Assembly (NCBI RefSeq): GCF_900168125.1
Contig: NZ_FUZF01000002.1
Location: forward strand, 56,464-120,463
Origin: Sphingobacterium nematocida
GTDB taxonomy: Bacteria > Bacteroidota > Bacteroidia > Sphingobacteriales > Sphingobacteriaceae
Reading direction: 5' to 3'
DNA: 64,000 nt
A program made the position numbers and the translations under genes. Below are positions 18,969-27,117 of the stretch, in pieces (positions within the stretch are counted from its first letter, which is position 1; every line of letters starts with the position of its first letter). The notes under the pieces are model-generated. The model made no database searches. It worked only from the letters and a program-made list of their open reading frames with translations, and had not been told where the DNA came from.

Positions 18969-19811
18969 TTATTTGACAAGTTTCAAAAATGTAGAAACCT
19001 TCTCTTTAAGTTGTCTACGATCGACGATGAAGTCTAAAAATCCATGCTCCAAAACAAATTCGGAAGTTTGGAAACCTTTAGGTAGATCTTTCTTGATAGT
19101 CTCTTTGATGACACGAGGTCCAGCAAACCCAATGAGTGCGCCAGGCTCAGCAATGTTAATATCTCCTAACATCGCATAAGACGCCGTAACACCACCTGTT
19201 GTTGGATCTGTCAAGAGGCAGATGTAAGGGAGTTTTGCTTGGCTCAAAAGAGCTAATTTCGCAGAGGTTTTTGCCATCTGCATTAATGAAAAAGCAGCTT
19301 CCATCATACGTGCTCCGCCTGATTTCGATATCAACATAAATGGTAGTTTATGTTCGATACAGTAATCAATAGAACGGGCTATTTTTTCACCTACAACAGA
19401 CCCCATAGAACCACCGATGAAATTAAAGTCCATACAGGCAATCACAATATCTTGGCCATCTAGCTTGCCGTGTGCACTCCGAAGAGCATCTTTTAAGCCT
19501 GTTTTAGCTTGGCTTTCTACCAATCGTTCACTGTACGGCTTGCTGTCTACAAAATGTAAAGGGTCACCTGCAGTTAAATTAGGGAACAGTTCGGTAAAGA
19601 CGTTGTCATCTAATAAAATAGAAAAATAAGCAGCAGATCCTATACGGATATGGTAACCGCAATATTGACAAACGTAATTGTTTTCAATTTGTTCTAAGTT
19701 TAAAAGAGGCTTTTTACAAGAGGGACATTTATTCCACATCCCATCGGGAGCTTCTTTTTTATTTTCTGTTGCGGTACTAATACCAGCTTTGTTTCGTTTA
19801 AACCAACTCAT
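18969..19811 (-). CDS. accD: Acetyl-CoA carboxylase carboxyltransferase subunit beta
   Basis: The 280-residue AccD starts with the four-cysteine zinc ribbon C29-P-S-C32 ... C48-Q-Y-C51. The crotonase-like carboxyltransferase core follows ([46 protein letters not shown]). With AccA, absent here, it transfers CO2 from biotin to acetyl-CoA, the first step of fatty acid synthesis. Length and motifs are complete. Its upstream region holds a short 10-bp periodic repeat and, further up on the same strand, the SRP RNA gene. Confidence 0.97.
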   Translation of the reverse strand: MSWFKRNKAGISTATENKKEAPDGMWNKCPSCKKPLLNLEQIENNYVCQYCGYHIRIGSAAYFSILLDDNVFTELFPNLTAGDPLHFVDSKPYSERLVESQAKTGLKDALRSAHGKLDGQDIVIACMDFNFIGGSMGSVVGEKIARSIDYCIEHKLPFMLISKSGGARMMEAAFSLMQMAKTSAKLALLSQAKLPYICLLTDPTTGGVTASYAMLGDINIAEPGALIGFAGPRVIKETIKKDLPKGFQTSEFVLEHGFLDFIVDRRQLKEKVSTFLKLVK

Positions 19812-19938
19812 ACATTCGTGTTAATTCGAACTGCAAATAAACGAAAAGAAAGTTAAAACTTAAAAGTTAATGATAGGTAATGTGATAATTGACCTAGAAA
19901 TAGACCGGCTTAGCCGTAGGAAAGAACCGGGTATAAGG

Positions 19939-19984
19939 CACTTCAAGGGACTTTAACGGACTTGAGCAGACTTTAACGGACTAG
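19939..19984. repeat. Five 10-bp phased repeats (ACTTnAACGG-like)
   Basis: ACTT recurs at 19940, 19950, 19960 and 19970, with a partial unit at 19980. The 14-mer GACTTTAACGGACT occurs twice exactly, 20 nt apart. The track lies between the SRP RNA terminator and accD, about 130 nt upstream of the accD start. The helical spacing would suit cooperative protein binding, but nothing else supports a function. The rest of 19812-20056 shows no gene. Confidence 0.5.
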
Positions 19985-20056
19985 CTGGTTTTTTTAGAAT
20001 AAGATGTAGAAAGTTTTTGTAGAGTATACAGGAAGGTAAATTTTAGGCAAAAAAAA

Positions 20057-20152
20057 TGGGTAAGCTCCCTTTATCGCACCGCTCAACCAAATACCCTTGC
20101 TTTGTTCCCAACCTGGGGGAGTCAATGGGAGCTGGTCGTAAAGGACTTACCC
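20057..20152 (-). ncRNA. ffs: Bacterial small signal recognition particle RNA (4.5S type)
   Basis: On the minus strand the ends pair (GGGTAAG near the 5' end with CTTACCC near the 3' end). The apex contains the diagnostic SRP domain IV: CAGG, stem TTG, GGAA tetraloop, stem CAA, AGCA. This is the Ffh-binding motif, equivalent to CAGG-TCC-GGAA-GGA-AGCA in E. coli. The 3' end is followed by a run of eight T, a terminator. A near-ideal promoter lies directly upstream. The RNA scaffolds Ffh/FtsY for co-translational membrane targeting. Confidence 0.93.
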
Positions 20153-20156
20153 ACCA

Positions 20157-20185
20157 CAAAAGTAGGAAAAAAAACCATTTACAAA
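20157..20185 (-). promoter_or_regulatory. SRP RNA promoter (TTTG - 17 nt - TACTTTTG)
   Basis: On the minus strand TTTG (-33) is separated by 17 nt from TACTTTTG (-7, exact TAnnTTTG), which ends 4 nt before the RNA end. It is the clearest Bacteroidota-type promoter in the window. Confidence 0.7.
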
Positions 20186-20342
20186 AAACTAAAATCCGTT
20201 TAAATCATACGATTCTGATAGTCAGCTGAAAAGAATTCTATTTTTTTGCTGTTAGAGTTATTTATGAGGAGGTAATACTGCAATATGCGTCAGCAAGTAA
20301 CGATAACTGGAGTCTATAATAAACAGAATGTTGCTAGATTCA

Positions 20343-21443
20343 TTAGATTAATTTAAATACTTTCCCTGGTAAAGAGAGTAGGTGTCCTTTTATTTCCATC
20401 TCCAATAAAATGATTGCTAATTTGCTTTGTGGCCAATCGCAGTAGTTTGCAATTTGATCTATTGTGCTCTGTTCAAGTTCTTGTTCGGCAAGAAAGCTAT
20501 GTACTTTTTGTTCGTCACGACTTAAATCCGGAGGTGTGATAACGAGTTGTTTCTCAGTTTTACTAGGAGATTTTTCCCAATTCATTAGGTAGCACAGGTC
20601 ATCGGTGTGGCGAATGAGGTGAGCTCTGTTTGTCTTTATCAAATAGTTGCATCCAGCAGAGTACTCCTGCTCTACAGAGCCTGGAAATGCACAAACATCC
20701 CTATTGTAGCTATTTGCTATCTCTGCGGTAATGAGCGCACCACCTTTCATCGCGGCTTCTATTACGATTGTGACATCGGACAGGCCAGCAATGATTCGGT
20801 TTCGCATCGGGAAATTTGGCCTATCTGGATTAGTGCCCGATGGGAATTCCGTTAGTAATCCGCCATTATCCAACATTCTAGATGCGATCTCCCGGTGAGT
20901 GGCGGGATAAATCCGGTCTAGGCCGTGTCCTAATATGCCTATTGTTGGGATTTGCTGGTTCACCGCATTTCGGTGCGCCAATACATCTATTCCGTAGGCT
21001 AGGCCGCTTATCACCTGTACGTTTAGTGTACGGAGTCCTTCGATCAATTGCTCGCATATACGTTTGCCATAATGAGTCGCATTGCGTGTCCCGACGATAC
21101 TGACAGCCCGAGAAGGATTAAGCGTTGCATTGCCTTTGTAATACAGTAATATTGGTGCATCTTCACAGTTTTTGAGTCGACGTGGATATTTGTCGTCTTC
21201 TATCCAAATAGCCTCAATCTGATGTTTTTCGATGAATGCCAATTCGGATTCAGCTTCTTGGATATAATCTCGGGATAAGATGCTGTCAACGGCAGAAGGC
21301 CCGATGCCCGGAATGGATAGTAATTCTTTTTTCGAACTATTGAAAATAACATCTACTGACCCGCAGTGGTTCAAAAGGTTTCGGCTCAGTTTCGGGCCTA
21401 TTCCCTTAATTTTTGTTAAGGCAATTTTATCTAGTATGTTCAT
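20343..21443 (-). CDS. dprA: DNA-processing protein DprA
   Basis: The 366-residue protein has an N-terminal helix-hairpin-helix region (ALTKIKGIGPKLSRNLL, LLSIPGIGPSAV). The DprA Rossmann core follows, with AVSIVGTRNATHYG and SGLAYGIDVLAHRNA, then RNRIIAGLSDVTIVIEA and KGGALITAEIA. A C-terminal winged helix follows (TIDQIANYCDWPQSKLAIILLEMEIKG at about 330-357). It loads RecA on incoming single-stranded DNA in transformation. No com genes lie close by. Between it and the SRP promoter (20189-20342) a 23-codon frame at 20285 has an AGGAGG-like leader, but nothing else supports it. Confidence 0.95.
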   Translation of the reverse strand: MNILDKIALTKIKGIGPKLSRNLLNHCGSVDVIFNSSKKELLSIPGIGPSAVDSILSRDYIQEAESELAFIEKHQIEAIWIEDDKYPRRLKNCEDAPILLYYKGNATLNPSRAVSIVGTRNATHYGKRICEQLIEGLRTLNVQVISGLAYGIDVLAHRNAVNQQIPTIGILGHGLDRIYPATHREIASRMLDNGGLLTEFPSGTNPDRPNFPMRNRIIAGLSDVTIVIEAAMKGGALITAEIANSYNRDVCAFPGSVEQEYSAGCNYLIKTNRAHLIRHTDDLCYLMNWEKSPSKTEKQLVITPPDLSRDEQKVHSFLAEQELEQSTIDQIANYCDWPQSKLAIILLEMEIKGHLLSLPGKVFKLI

Positions 21444-21527
21444 AATCGGTACTTAAACTTAAGGAAATTCTATCGTATATCCAATATAATTCTTCCAAAG
21501 TATAAGGTGTTACTACATTGATATTGC

Positions 21528-21535
21528 TAACTTTG
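21528..21535 (+). promoter_or_regulatory. -7 box (TAACTTTG) before the 77-residue gene
   Basis: TAACTTTG matches TAnnTTTG and ends 20 nt before ATG 21556, in the divergent region with dprA. Confidence 0.45.
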
Positions 21536-21555
21536 TGGTTTAAAAGTAGGGAATA

Positions 21556-21789
21556 ATGGAAATGCAAGAGCCTTTTGATATTGAAATTGGAGATACTGTA
21601 TACTCAGTTTTTCCAGATGAGAAAGATACTTATACTGTTTTTAAGGATGGTAAGGAGTACGTTCAGATTATTAGAGATACGGATACCCAGTGGTTGAAAC
21701 TACATCCTGAAACCGGCTTGCCTATGTTTGGAATGGACGAAGAAGTTAACATTATTGGTAAACGAATTTCTGAGGAAATCGATAGTTAA
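21556..21789 (+). CDS. Small acidic conserved-type protein of unknown function
   Basis: The 77-residue protein is strongly acidic and has no signal peptide or membrane helix. Alternating strands (DIEIGDTVYSVFP, DTYTVFKDGKEYVQIIRD, QWLKLHPETGLPMFGMDEE) suggest a small all-beta fold. I do not recognise a named family. A perfect -7 box upstream and a strong terminator downstream show that it is a genuine monocistronic gene. Confidence 0.75.
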   Translation: MEMQEPFDIEIGDTVYSVFPDEKDTYTVFKDGKEYVQIIRDTDTQWLKLHPETGLPMFGMDEEVNIIGKRISEEIDS

Positions 21790-21811
21790 GTTGATGGGGT
21801 ATACTACATTA

Positions 21812-21844
21812 AAACAGGGCTGTTTTTTTGACGCAGCCCTGTTT
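21812..21844. terminator. Bidirectional terminator
   Basis: The stem AAACAGGGCTG / CAGCCCTGTTT (11 bp, 11-nt loop) lies between the 77-residue gene and convergent rsmG, with A and T flanks on both sides. Confidence 0.75.
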
Positions 21845-21865
21845 GATATTTTCATTGTGAGGATA

Positions 21866-22501
21866 TTACATTGGTACGTATACAACATACTTCGTGTCAA
21901 AAAAGTCTTCTTTAAAATACGATGATAGCGGATGTAATTCGGCCTTCAACTTAGATTCCTTTATTTCTTCTTTTAGATCGCCGCCTTTAAGATATAATAT
22001 GCCATTTGGTATTCCATTTTTATCCTTCTTTTCAAATTTGTTTCTGATCCAAGGAGCGAAGTCAGCAAGTCTGGTCACAGCGCGAGAAACCACAAAATCA
22101 TATTTGTAGTCCAATTGTTCTGCACGAATATGATCTGCTTCTACATTAGTTAGGCCGATTGCTTCAGCGACACCGCGTACAACTTTTATCTTTTTACCGA
22201 TGGAATCAACAAGATGAAATTGGACTTCAGGGAATAGTATGGCTAACGGTATGCCTGGAAAACCACCCCCTGTCCCCACATCAAGGATTCGTGTGCCAGC
22301 GACAAACTCATGTGCAAATTTTGCTATACCCAATGAATGTAGCACATGTTTTAGGTATAGACTCTCTATATCTTTCCGGGACACAACGTTGATTTGGTCA
22401 TTCCAAAAAGGATAAACTTCCTCCAGTTTGGCAAATTGTGCTTTCTGGGGTTCTGTAAGATTTGGAAAATATTTATATATAATATCTACTGTAGGATTCA
22501 C
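21866..22501 (-). CDS. rsmG: 16S rRNA (guanine527-N7)-methyltransferase
   Basis: The 211-residue protein has the GidB/RsmG layout. The N-terminal block QINVVSRKDIESLYLKHVLHS precedes SAM motif I LDVGTGGGFPGIPLAI. Then follow VDSIGKKIKVV and the substrate motif VVSRAVTRLADF. It methylates G527 of 16S rRNA. The length is normal. It is the second gene of a possible minus-strand pair with the glycosyltransferase 60 nt upstream. Confidence 0.95.
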   Translation of the reverse strand: MNPTVDIIYKYFPNLTEPQKAQFAKLEEVYPFWNDQINVVSRKDIESLYLKHVLHSLGIAKFAHEFVAGTRILDVGTGGGFPGIPLAILFPEVQFHLVDSIGKKIKVVRGVAEAIGLTNVEADHIRAEQLDYKYDFVVSRAVTRLADFAPWIRNKFEKKDKNGIPNGILYLKGGDLKEEIKESKLKAELHPLSSYFKEDFFDTKYVVYVPM

Positions 22502-22559
22502 GATTTTTATAAATTATAATATATGATGTAATACGATCTTTAAACAAAAAGGTTTTGAA

Positions 22560-23714
22560 CTATTTCCAGGACCTTTGTTTCTTCCCTCTATTAAACAGAC
22601 CATTGAGGCAGATGTAGAAGTAGAAGAAACAGTCTAACACGGGTAGCCAAAACAAGAGATCCGTGACTTGCAATTTACGGAAGATTGGACGGAACACAAT
22701 AATTTGACACAAATAACGTAACAAAAAGGCTCCCAATGCCAAATACCATAATCCAGGAAACAATGCAACGCAAATAAGAAGTGTTGTGTAAAATAAGAAT
22801 GCGGTTGCCAGTTGAGTGCCTAGCATACGCTGATGAGATTTTTTGTAAGCTATCGATGCACCAGAATGCCGTGCTTTTTGTTTGTAATAGGTTTTCCAGC
22901 TGTCTTTAGCAACAGAGTAAATATGTGCATCAGGGTGTATAGCGATATTTGCATTGTTCTTCGTTGCATTTTGATTGACAAATAGATCATCATCCCCCGA
23001 TTTGATGTGCATGTGTGCATTAAAGCCTTTTCCCCTGAAGAATAAGCTCTTTAAGTAAGAGAGGTTTCTTCCTACTCCCATATAAGGATTCCTTTTTAAT
23101 GCGTAAGAAAGATAGCTCATCGCAGTATGGGTTGTCTCAAAACGGATAAGTTTATTTAGAAAACCGCTGGTCTTAAAATATGGCGAATAGCCTAGCACAA
23201 TTTCTTGAGATGTACTGTATGCTCCTCCTATTTCTTTTAGCCATAAAGTTGTTTGGGGCTGACAGTCCGCATCGGTCATTACCAAATGTTCATTTTTGGC
23301 AGCTTTGATCCCTAGCGTCAATGCAAATTTTTTGCTGTGCTTAAGTTGTATGTGCTCCTTGATCTCGACTACGCGAAGATGGGGATACTGCGCTTGGAAA
23401 CTCTGTAATACCCATTTACTTTCGTCACTTGAACAGTCATCGACTACGATGACTTCATAATCGGGATAGTCTTGTTGCAGAATAGTAGGCAAGAACGTCT
23501 TTAGATTCTCTTGTTCGTTATGTGCACAAATTATTACTGATATCGAAGGAAGACTGTTTTCCCCCTGATAAGATTGCACCTTGTATCGGGCTAATTTGTT
23601 GTAAACAAATAGGATATAATAAAGCTGGAGTAATAGGAAAAGACCTAAAATTCCGTAAACGATATATACAATGTTGGGGCTGATATAACTGTACAGATTC
23701 ATATGAAATGCCAA
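22560..23714 (-). CDS. Membrane-bound family 2 glycosyltransferase
   Basis: The 384-residue protein has one N-terminal membrane helix (IVYIVYGILGLFLLLQLYYIL). A GT-A domain follows with VIICAHNEQENL, the nucleotide site VIVVDDCSSDESK and the DxD-type MTDADCQPQ. A KARHSG block stands near the QxxRW position of processive enzymes. Two or three C-terminal helices end the protein. This layout is that of inverting GT2 enzymes making cell-surface glycans. The acceptor and sugar are unknown because no polysaccharide cluster surrounds it. Confidence 0.85.
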   Translation of the reverse strand: MAFHMNLYSYISPNIVYIVYGILGLFLLLQLYYILFVYNKLARYKVQSYQGENSLPSISVIICAHNEQENLKTFLPTILQQDYPDYEVIVVDDCSSDESKWVLQSFQAQYPHLRVVEIKEHIQLKHSKKFALTLGIKAAKNEHLVMTDADCQPQTTLWLKEIGGAYSTSQEIVLGYSPYFKTSGFLNKLIRFETTHTAMSYLSYALKRNPYMGVGRNLSYLKSLFFRGKGFNAHMHIKSGDDDLFVNQNATKNNANIAIHPDAHIYSVAKDSWKTYYKQKARHSGASIAYKKSHQRMLGTQLATAFLFYTTLLICVALFPGLWYLALGAFLLRYLCQIIVFRPIFRKLQVTDLLFWLPVLDCFFYFYICLNGLFNRGKKQRSWK

Positions 23715-23804
23715 AGATAAGGCGTTCTTTTTAATACTTATAACATTATGCGTTAAGAATTGCTAATTAAATAGCAAAGGTGTCGTAGGCTCAAAATTTT
23801 ATAG

Positions 23805-23812
23805 TATTTTTG
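23805..23812 (+). promoter_or_regulatory. tgt -7 box (TATTTTTG), upstream of an inserted repeat
   Basis: TATTTTTG fits TAnnTTTG. In an empty-site reconstruction it would end 16 nt before the tgt start codon, a normal short leader. In the present sequence repeat copy B adds 97 nt to that leader, so it should be transcribed as the tgt 5' UTR. Confidence 0.45.
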
Positions 23813-23828
23813 CGGTGATTTAGATAGA

Positions 23829-23932
23829 TATGAAATATTGATGTAGCAATGGCTACGCCAACAGAAATAAAAATACTTTGGATCCGTCAGCTGGCGGATA
23901 GCCTTTAAAAGGCAAATTATATACATATGAAA
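23829..23932 (+). repeat. TATGAAA-bounded hairpin element, copy B (diverged, carries the REP-like palindrome)
   Basis: TATGAAA at 23829-23835 and 23926-23932 bound a 97-nt period. The left end AATATTGATGTAGC matches the family. The inner stem GTAGC/GCTAC closes an AATG loop. The right half of the outer stem has been replaced by the palindrome at 23882-23899 and a small hairpin GCCTTTAAAAGGC. The tail AAATTATATACA before TATGAAA is conserved. The final TATGAAA holds the tgt start codon. Confidence 0.7.
23882..23899. repeat. REP-like palindrome, copy 2
   Basis: ATCCGTCAGCTGGCGGAT is palindromic apart from one G-T pair. It shares the core with copies at 361, 30596 and 46510, and lies inside hairpin element copy B. 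Confidence 0.7.
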
Positions 23933-25057
23933 TTTACGCTTCAAGCACAAGATAAACTTTCCCAGGCACGCGCAGGGGTAATGGAGACAGCACATGGGAA
24001 GATAGAGACCCCTATATTTATGCCGGTAGGTACTGCTGGGACAGTGAAAGCAGTTCATCAACATGAACTGGTGAATGATATTCAAGCCCAGATTATATTA
24101 GGTAACACTTATCATCTTTATTTGAGGCCCGGATTGGATGTGTTGAATAAAGCAGGTGGTTTGCACAAGTTTAACGGTTGGGACAAACCTATACTTACCG
24201 ATTCAGGAGGGTATCAGGTATACTCGTTGACCGAAGTTCGAAAAATTAGAGAAGAGGGGGTGACTTTTCGCTCGCATGTTGATGGATCTAAACATTTGTT
24301 CACTCCTGAAAATGTTATGGATACACAGCGTGTTATAGGTGCTGATATAATCATGGCATTTGATGAATGTACACCTTATCCCTGTGATTATCAATATGCC
24401 CGTCGCTCTTTGGATATGACACACCGTTGGTTGAAGCGGTGTTGTAATCGTTTCGATAGCACGGAACCTTTGTACGGTTATGATCAGACGTTATTTCCTA
24501 TCGTACAGGGATCTGTATATAAAGATCTGCGGGCAAAGTCTGCAGAGGTTATCGCTTCTTTCGAACGAGAGGGAAATGCAATAGGTGGGCTTTCGGTGGG
24601 AGAACCTGCTGATGAAATGTACGCCATGACAGAAGTGGTTACCGCTATATTACCTAAGGAAAAACCACGGTATTTAATGGGGGTAGGGACACCTATAAAT
24701 ATTCTAGAAAATATTGCATTAGGTATAGATATGTTCGATTGTGTAATGCCTACGCGTAATGCACGTAACGGTATGTTGTTTACACGTAACGGAATAATCA
24801 ACATAAAGAATGAAAAGTGGAAAGCCGATTTTTCACCTATAGAGGCAGAGTCGGATTTGATGATGGATCAGTTTTATACAAAGGCTTATCTAAGACATTT
24901 AATTCGTTCTCAGGAAATTTTGGGTGCACAGATTGCTTCTCTGCATAATTTACATTTTTATCTTTGGTTGGTAAAGCAGGCGCGAGAAAAAATTATAGAA
25001 GGAACGTTCTACGATTGGAAAGAGAAAATGGTAAAAGTCCTGGGACAACGACTATAG
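23927..25057 (+). CDS. tgt: Queuine tRNA-ribosyltransferase lacking the zinc cysteines
   Basis: The 376-residue TGT exchanges guanine 34 for a queuosine precursor in tRNAs. Catalytic blocks are intact: TDSGGYQVYSL, the GGLSVGEP loop, and FDCVMPTRNARNG with the nucleophilic Asp. The C-terminal zinc site is altered: the usual C-x-C-x-x-C is S309-x-L311-x-x-D314, while the fourth ligand H340 in SLHNLHFY remains at the canonical 26-residue spacing. This looks like a lineage-wide zinc-independent variant rather than a broken gene, because the flanking fold (YTKAYLRHLIRSQEILG) is well kept. Its leader contains repeat copy B. Confidence 0.95.
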   Translation: MKFTLQAQDKLSQARAGVMETAHGKIETPIFMPVGTAGTVKAVHQHELVNDIQAQIILGNTYHLYLRPGLDVLNKAGGLHKFNGWDKPILTDSGGYQVYSLTEVRKIREEGVTFRSHVDGSKHLFTPENVMDTQRVIGADIIMAFDECTPYPCDYQYARRSLDMTHRWLKRCCNRFDSTEPLYGYDQTLFPIVQGSVYKDLRAKSAEVIASFEREGNAIGGLSVGEPADEMYAMTEVVTAILPKEKPRYLMGVGTPINILENIALGIDMFDCVMPTRNARNGMLFTRNGIINIKNEKWKADFSPIEAESDLMMDQFYTKAYLRHLIRSQEILGAQIASLHNLHFYLWLVKQAREKIIEGTFYDWKEKMVKVLGQRL

Positions 25058-25095
25058 ATTTTTGACTTTTGCTTTTTTAATTTTTACTTTGAGAA

Positions 25096-26178
25096 ATGAA
25101 TATCATCGATCGTTACATCATCCGTAAATATTTAACTACCTTCCTATTCACGGTAGCTATTTTTATTGTGGTAATCGTGATTTTCGATGTGTCGGAAAAA
25201 CTAGACGATTTTTTGAAGAACAAGGCTTCCTTTACGCAGGTTCTATTTCAGTATTATGCTTTGGGATCGGTACCGTTCTTCCTAAATATGCTTACACCGT
25301 TAATTAACTTTATTGCGGTGATTTTCTTTACTTCCAAGATGGCGGATCAGACAGAGATCGTACCTATACTAAATGGAGGAATGAGTTTTAATAGGCTACT
25401 ACGTCCTTATATGATAGCTGCCACGTTGATTTTTACGTTCACGTTGCTCTCTAATCTGTATGTGCTGCCACTCACCAACAAAATGAAGGTGCAGTTTGAA
25501 AATGTCTATGTCAAACCTCATAAGATTAATACCAATACTTCTTCTACACATATGCAGATTGATAGTAATACGTATGTGTATATTGATAACTTCGATACAC
25601 AAAGAGCTATAGGATACAATTTTGTGATGGAGAAGTTTGATGGATTGGAGTTGAAGGAAAAGCTGATGGCCGATCGTGTGGCCTGGGATTCTGTAGCTAA
25701 CAAGTGGCGCATAGAAAATTATACAAATCGGATTATCACGGGCTTGAAAGAAGAGATGTTGAAGGGTGAAAAACGAGATACGACGTTGGATATGAGACCG
25801 CAGGATTTCGAAGTATACGAAAATATCTTTACCGCTATGGGGACCGAAGAGCTTAATGAGCGTATACGTAAGGAAGAGACCCGTGGTACAGGAATGATGA
25901 CCGACCTGCTATTGGAAAAATATAAACGCATCGTACATCCTTTTTCTGCATTTATACTGACATTAATGGGTGTGGCACTCTCCTCTAAGAAAGTACGAGG
26001 AGGAATTGGTTTAAGTCTTGGTATTGGAATTGGTTTAAGTTTTGGCTTCTTAGTTTTTAATCAATTCTCAACCATGTTTGCCTTAAAGGGAGGATTACCT
26101 CCTTTGTTTTCCGTGTTAATACCTAGTTTGACTTTTTTGATACTGGCTCTTATCTTGCTGAAAAAGGCACCTAAATAA
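25096..26178 (+). CDS. LptF/LptG-family (YjgP/YjgQ) permease
   Basis: The 360-residue protein has the LptFG layout. Two or three N-terminal helices start from IIDRYIIRKYLTTFLFTVAI. A periplasmic beta-jellyroll of about 130-260 residues follows (YIDNFDTQRAIGYNFVMEKF, WRIENYTNRII), then three C-terminal helices (HPFSAFILTLMGVALSS). In the lipopolysaccharide exporter LptF and LptG pair with two LptB ATPases; an lptB gene lies at 54379. Only one such gene is present here, 38 nt after tgt, and LptF versus LptG cannot be told apart by eye. Confidence 0.9.
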   Translation: MNIIDRYIIRKYLTTFLFTVAIFIVVIVIFDVSEKLDDFLKNKASFTQVLFQYYALGSVPFFLNMLTPLINFIAVIFFTSKMADQTEIVPILNGGMSFNRLLRPYMIAATLIFTFTLLSNLYVLPLTNKMKVQFENVYVKPHKINTNTSSTHMQIDSNTYVYIDNFDTQRAIGYNFVMEKFDGLELKEKLMADRVAWDSVANKWRIENYTNRIITGLKEEMLKGEKRDTTLDMRPQDFEVYENIFTAMGTEELNERIRKEETRGTGMMTDLLLEKYKRIVHPFSAFILTLMGVALSSKKVRGGIGLSLGIGIGLSFGFLVFNQFSTMFALKGGLPPLFSVLIPSLTFLILALILLKKAPK

Positions 26179-26195
26179 AATCATATACAATCGAT

Positions 26196-27116
26196 ATGCA
26201 ATTTACTGTTCGCCATCGCAACTTGCTGATTCTGCATTTTACGGTACTGATTTGGGGATTCACTGGTGTGCTAGGTGATTTGATCACTGTTTCGGCTCTT
26301 CATTTGGTATGGTATAGGGTGTTGATTGCTGCCCTGACATTATTTGTCTACCTTAGAATGAAAGGGCAAATTGTTCTTATTCCTTGGGGAAAGATGTTAA
26401 AGTTTATAGGTGTAGGGGTAATTGTGGGGGTGCATTGGGTTTCCTTTTTTCACGCAATTAAGATTTCTACGGTTTCTGTAACTTTAGTAACCCTATCTTC
26501 GTTGACATTATTTACTGCTATCCTAGAACCTATATTTAATCGTAAATCTATCGCTATAGGTGATGTCATCGTAGGGCTGGTCATTATTTTTGGGATATAT
26601 CTTATCTTTAAGTTTGAATTCCAATATTGGCAAGGGATTCTTTTTGGGTTATTAGCAGCACTTTGTGCTAGTTTTTTCTCCATACTTAACTCCAAGATGG
26701 TGAAGAAAGATAGTCCTACAATAATTACTTTCTACGAGATGATAGGAGCCTTTATTGGCGTTTCTGTCATCATGTTATTTTCAAAACAGTTTAATGAAGA
26801 AATGATTCTTTCTTCTTCAGACTGGGTTTACTTGTTATTGTTGGGGAGCGTCTGTACGGCTTTTGCCTATGTGCTTGGCGTTGCAGTGATGAAGGAGCTA
26901 AGCGCATTTACGGTTGCGCTCACCACGAACCTCGAACCTGTATATGGGATACTGCTGGCTATTTTGATATTGGGACACAAAGAGACTATGAGTACAGGGT
27001 TTTACTTTGGCGCAGTAATTATACTAGGTGCAGTGTTTTTGTATCCATTATTGAAGTCTGGCCTCGAAAAATCTAGAAATAGAAAGCTATTACGCAAAGA
27101 GGAAGGGGTTAGATGA
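26196..27116 (+). CDS. EamA/DMT-family transporter
   Basis: The 306-residue protein has ten predicted membrane helices in two EamA repeats (for example LLILHFTVLIWGFTGVLGD at the start of repeat 1 and ILFGLLAALCASFFSIL at the start of repeat 2). The second repeat ends with LEPVYGILLAILILGHKE, typical of drug/metabolite exporters. The C-terminal tail is basic and cytoplasmic. The substrate cannot be inferred. It follows the LptFG-type gene by 17 nt and ends one nt before the convergent mrpG. Confidence 0.88.
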   Translation: MQFTVRHRNLLILHFTVLIWGFTGVLGDLITVSALHLVWYRVLIAALTLFVYLRMKGQIVLIPWGKMLKFIGVGVIVGVHWVSFFHAIKISTVSVTLVTLSSLTLFTAILEPIFNRKSIAIGDVIVGLVIIFGIYLIFKFEFQYWQGILFGLLAALCASFFSILNSKMVKKDSPTIITFYEMIGAFIGVSVIMLFSKQFNEEMILSSSDWVYLLLLGSVCTAFAYVLGVAVMKELSAFTVALTTNLEPVYGILLAILILGHKETMSTGFYFGAVIILGAVFLYPLLKSGLEKSRNRKLLRKEEGVR

Positions 27117-27117
27117 T

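Noticed and set aside
20285..20353. 23-codon frame with an AGGAGG-like leader upstream of the SRP promoter
   Set aside because: Very short, converges into the end of dprA, no hydrophobic or conserved pattern. The leader match alone is weak evidence in a group that rarely uses Shine-Dalgarno pairing.
25096..26178. Calling the permease specifically LptF or LptG
   Set aside because: Only one such gene is present and distinguishing residues cannot be judged by eye, so no symbol was given.
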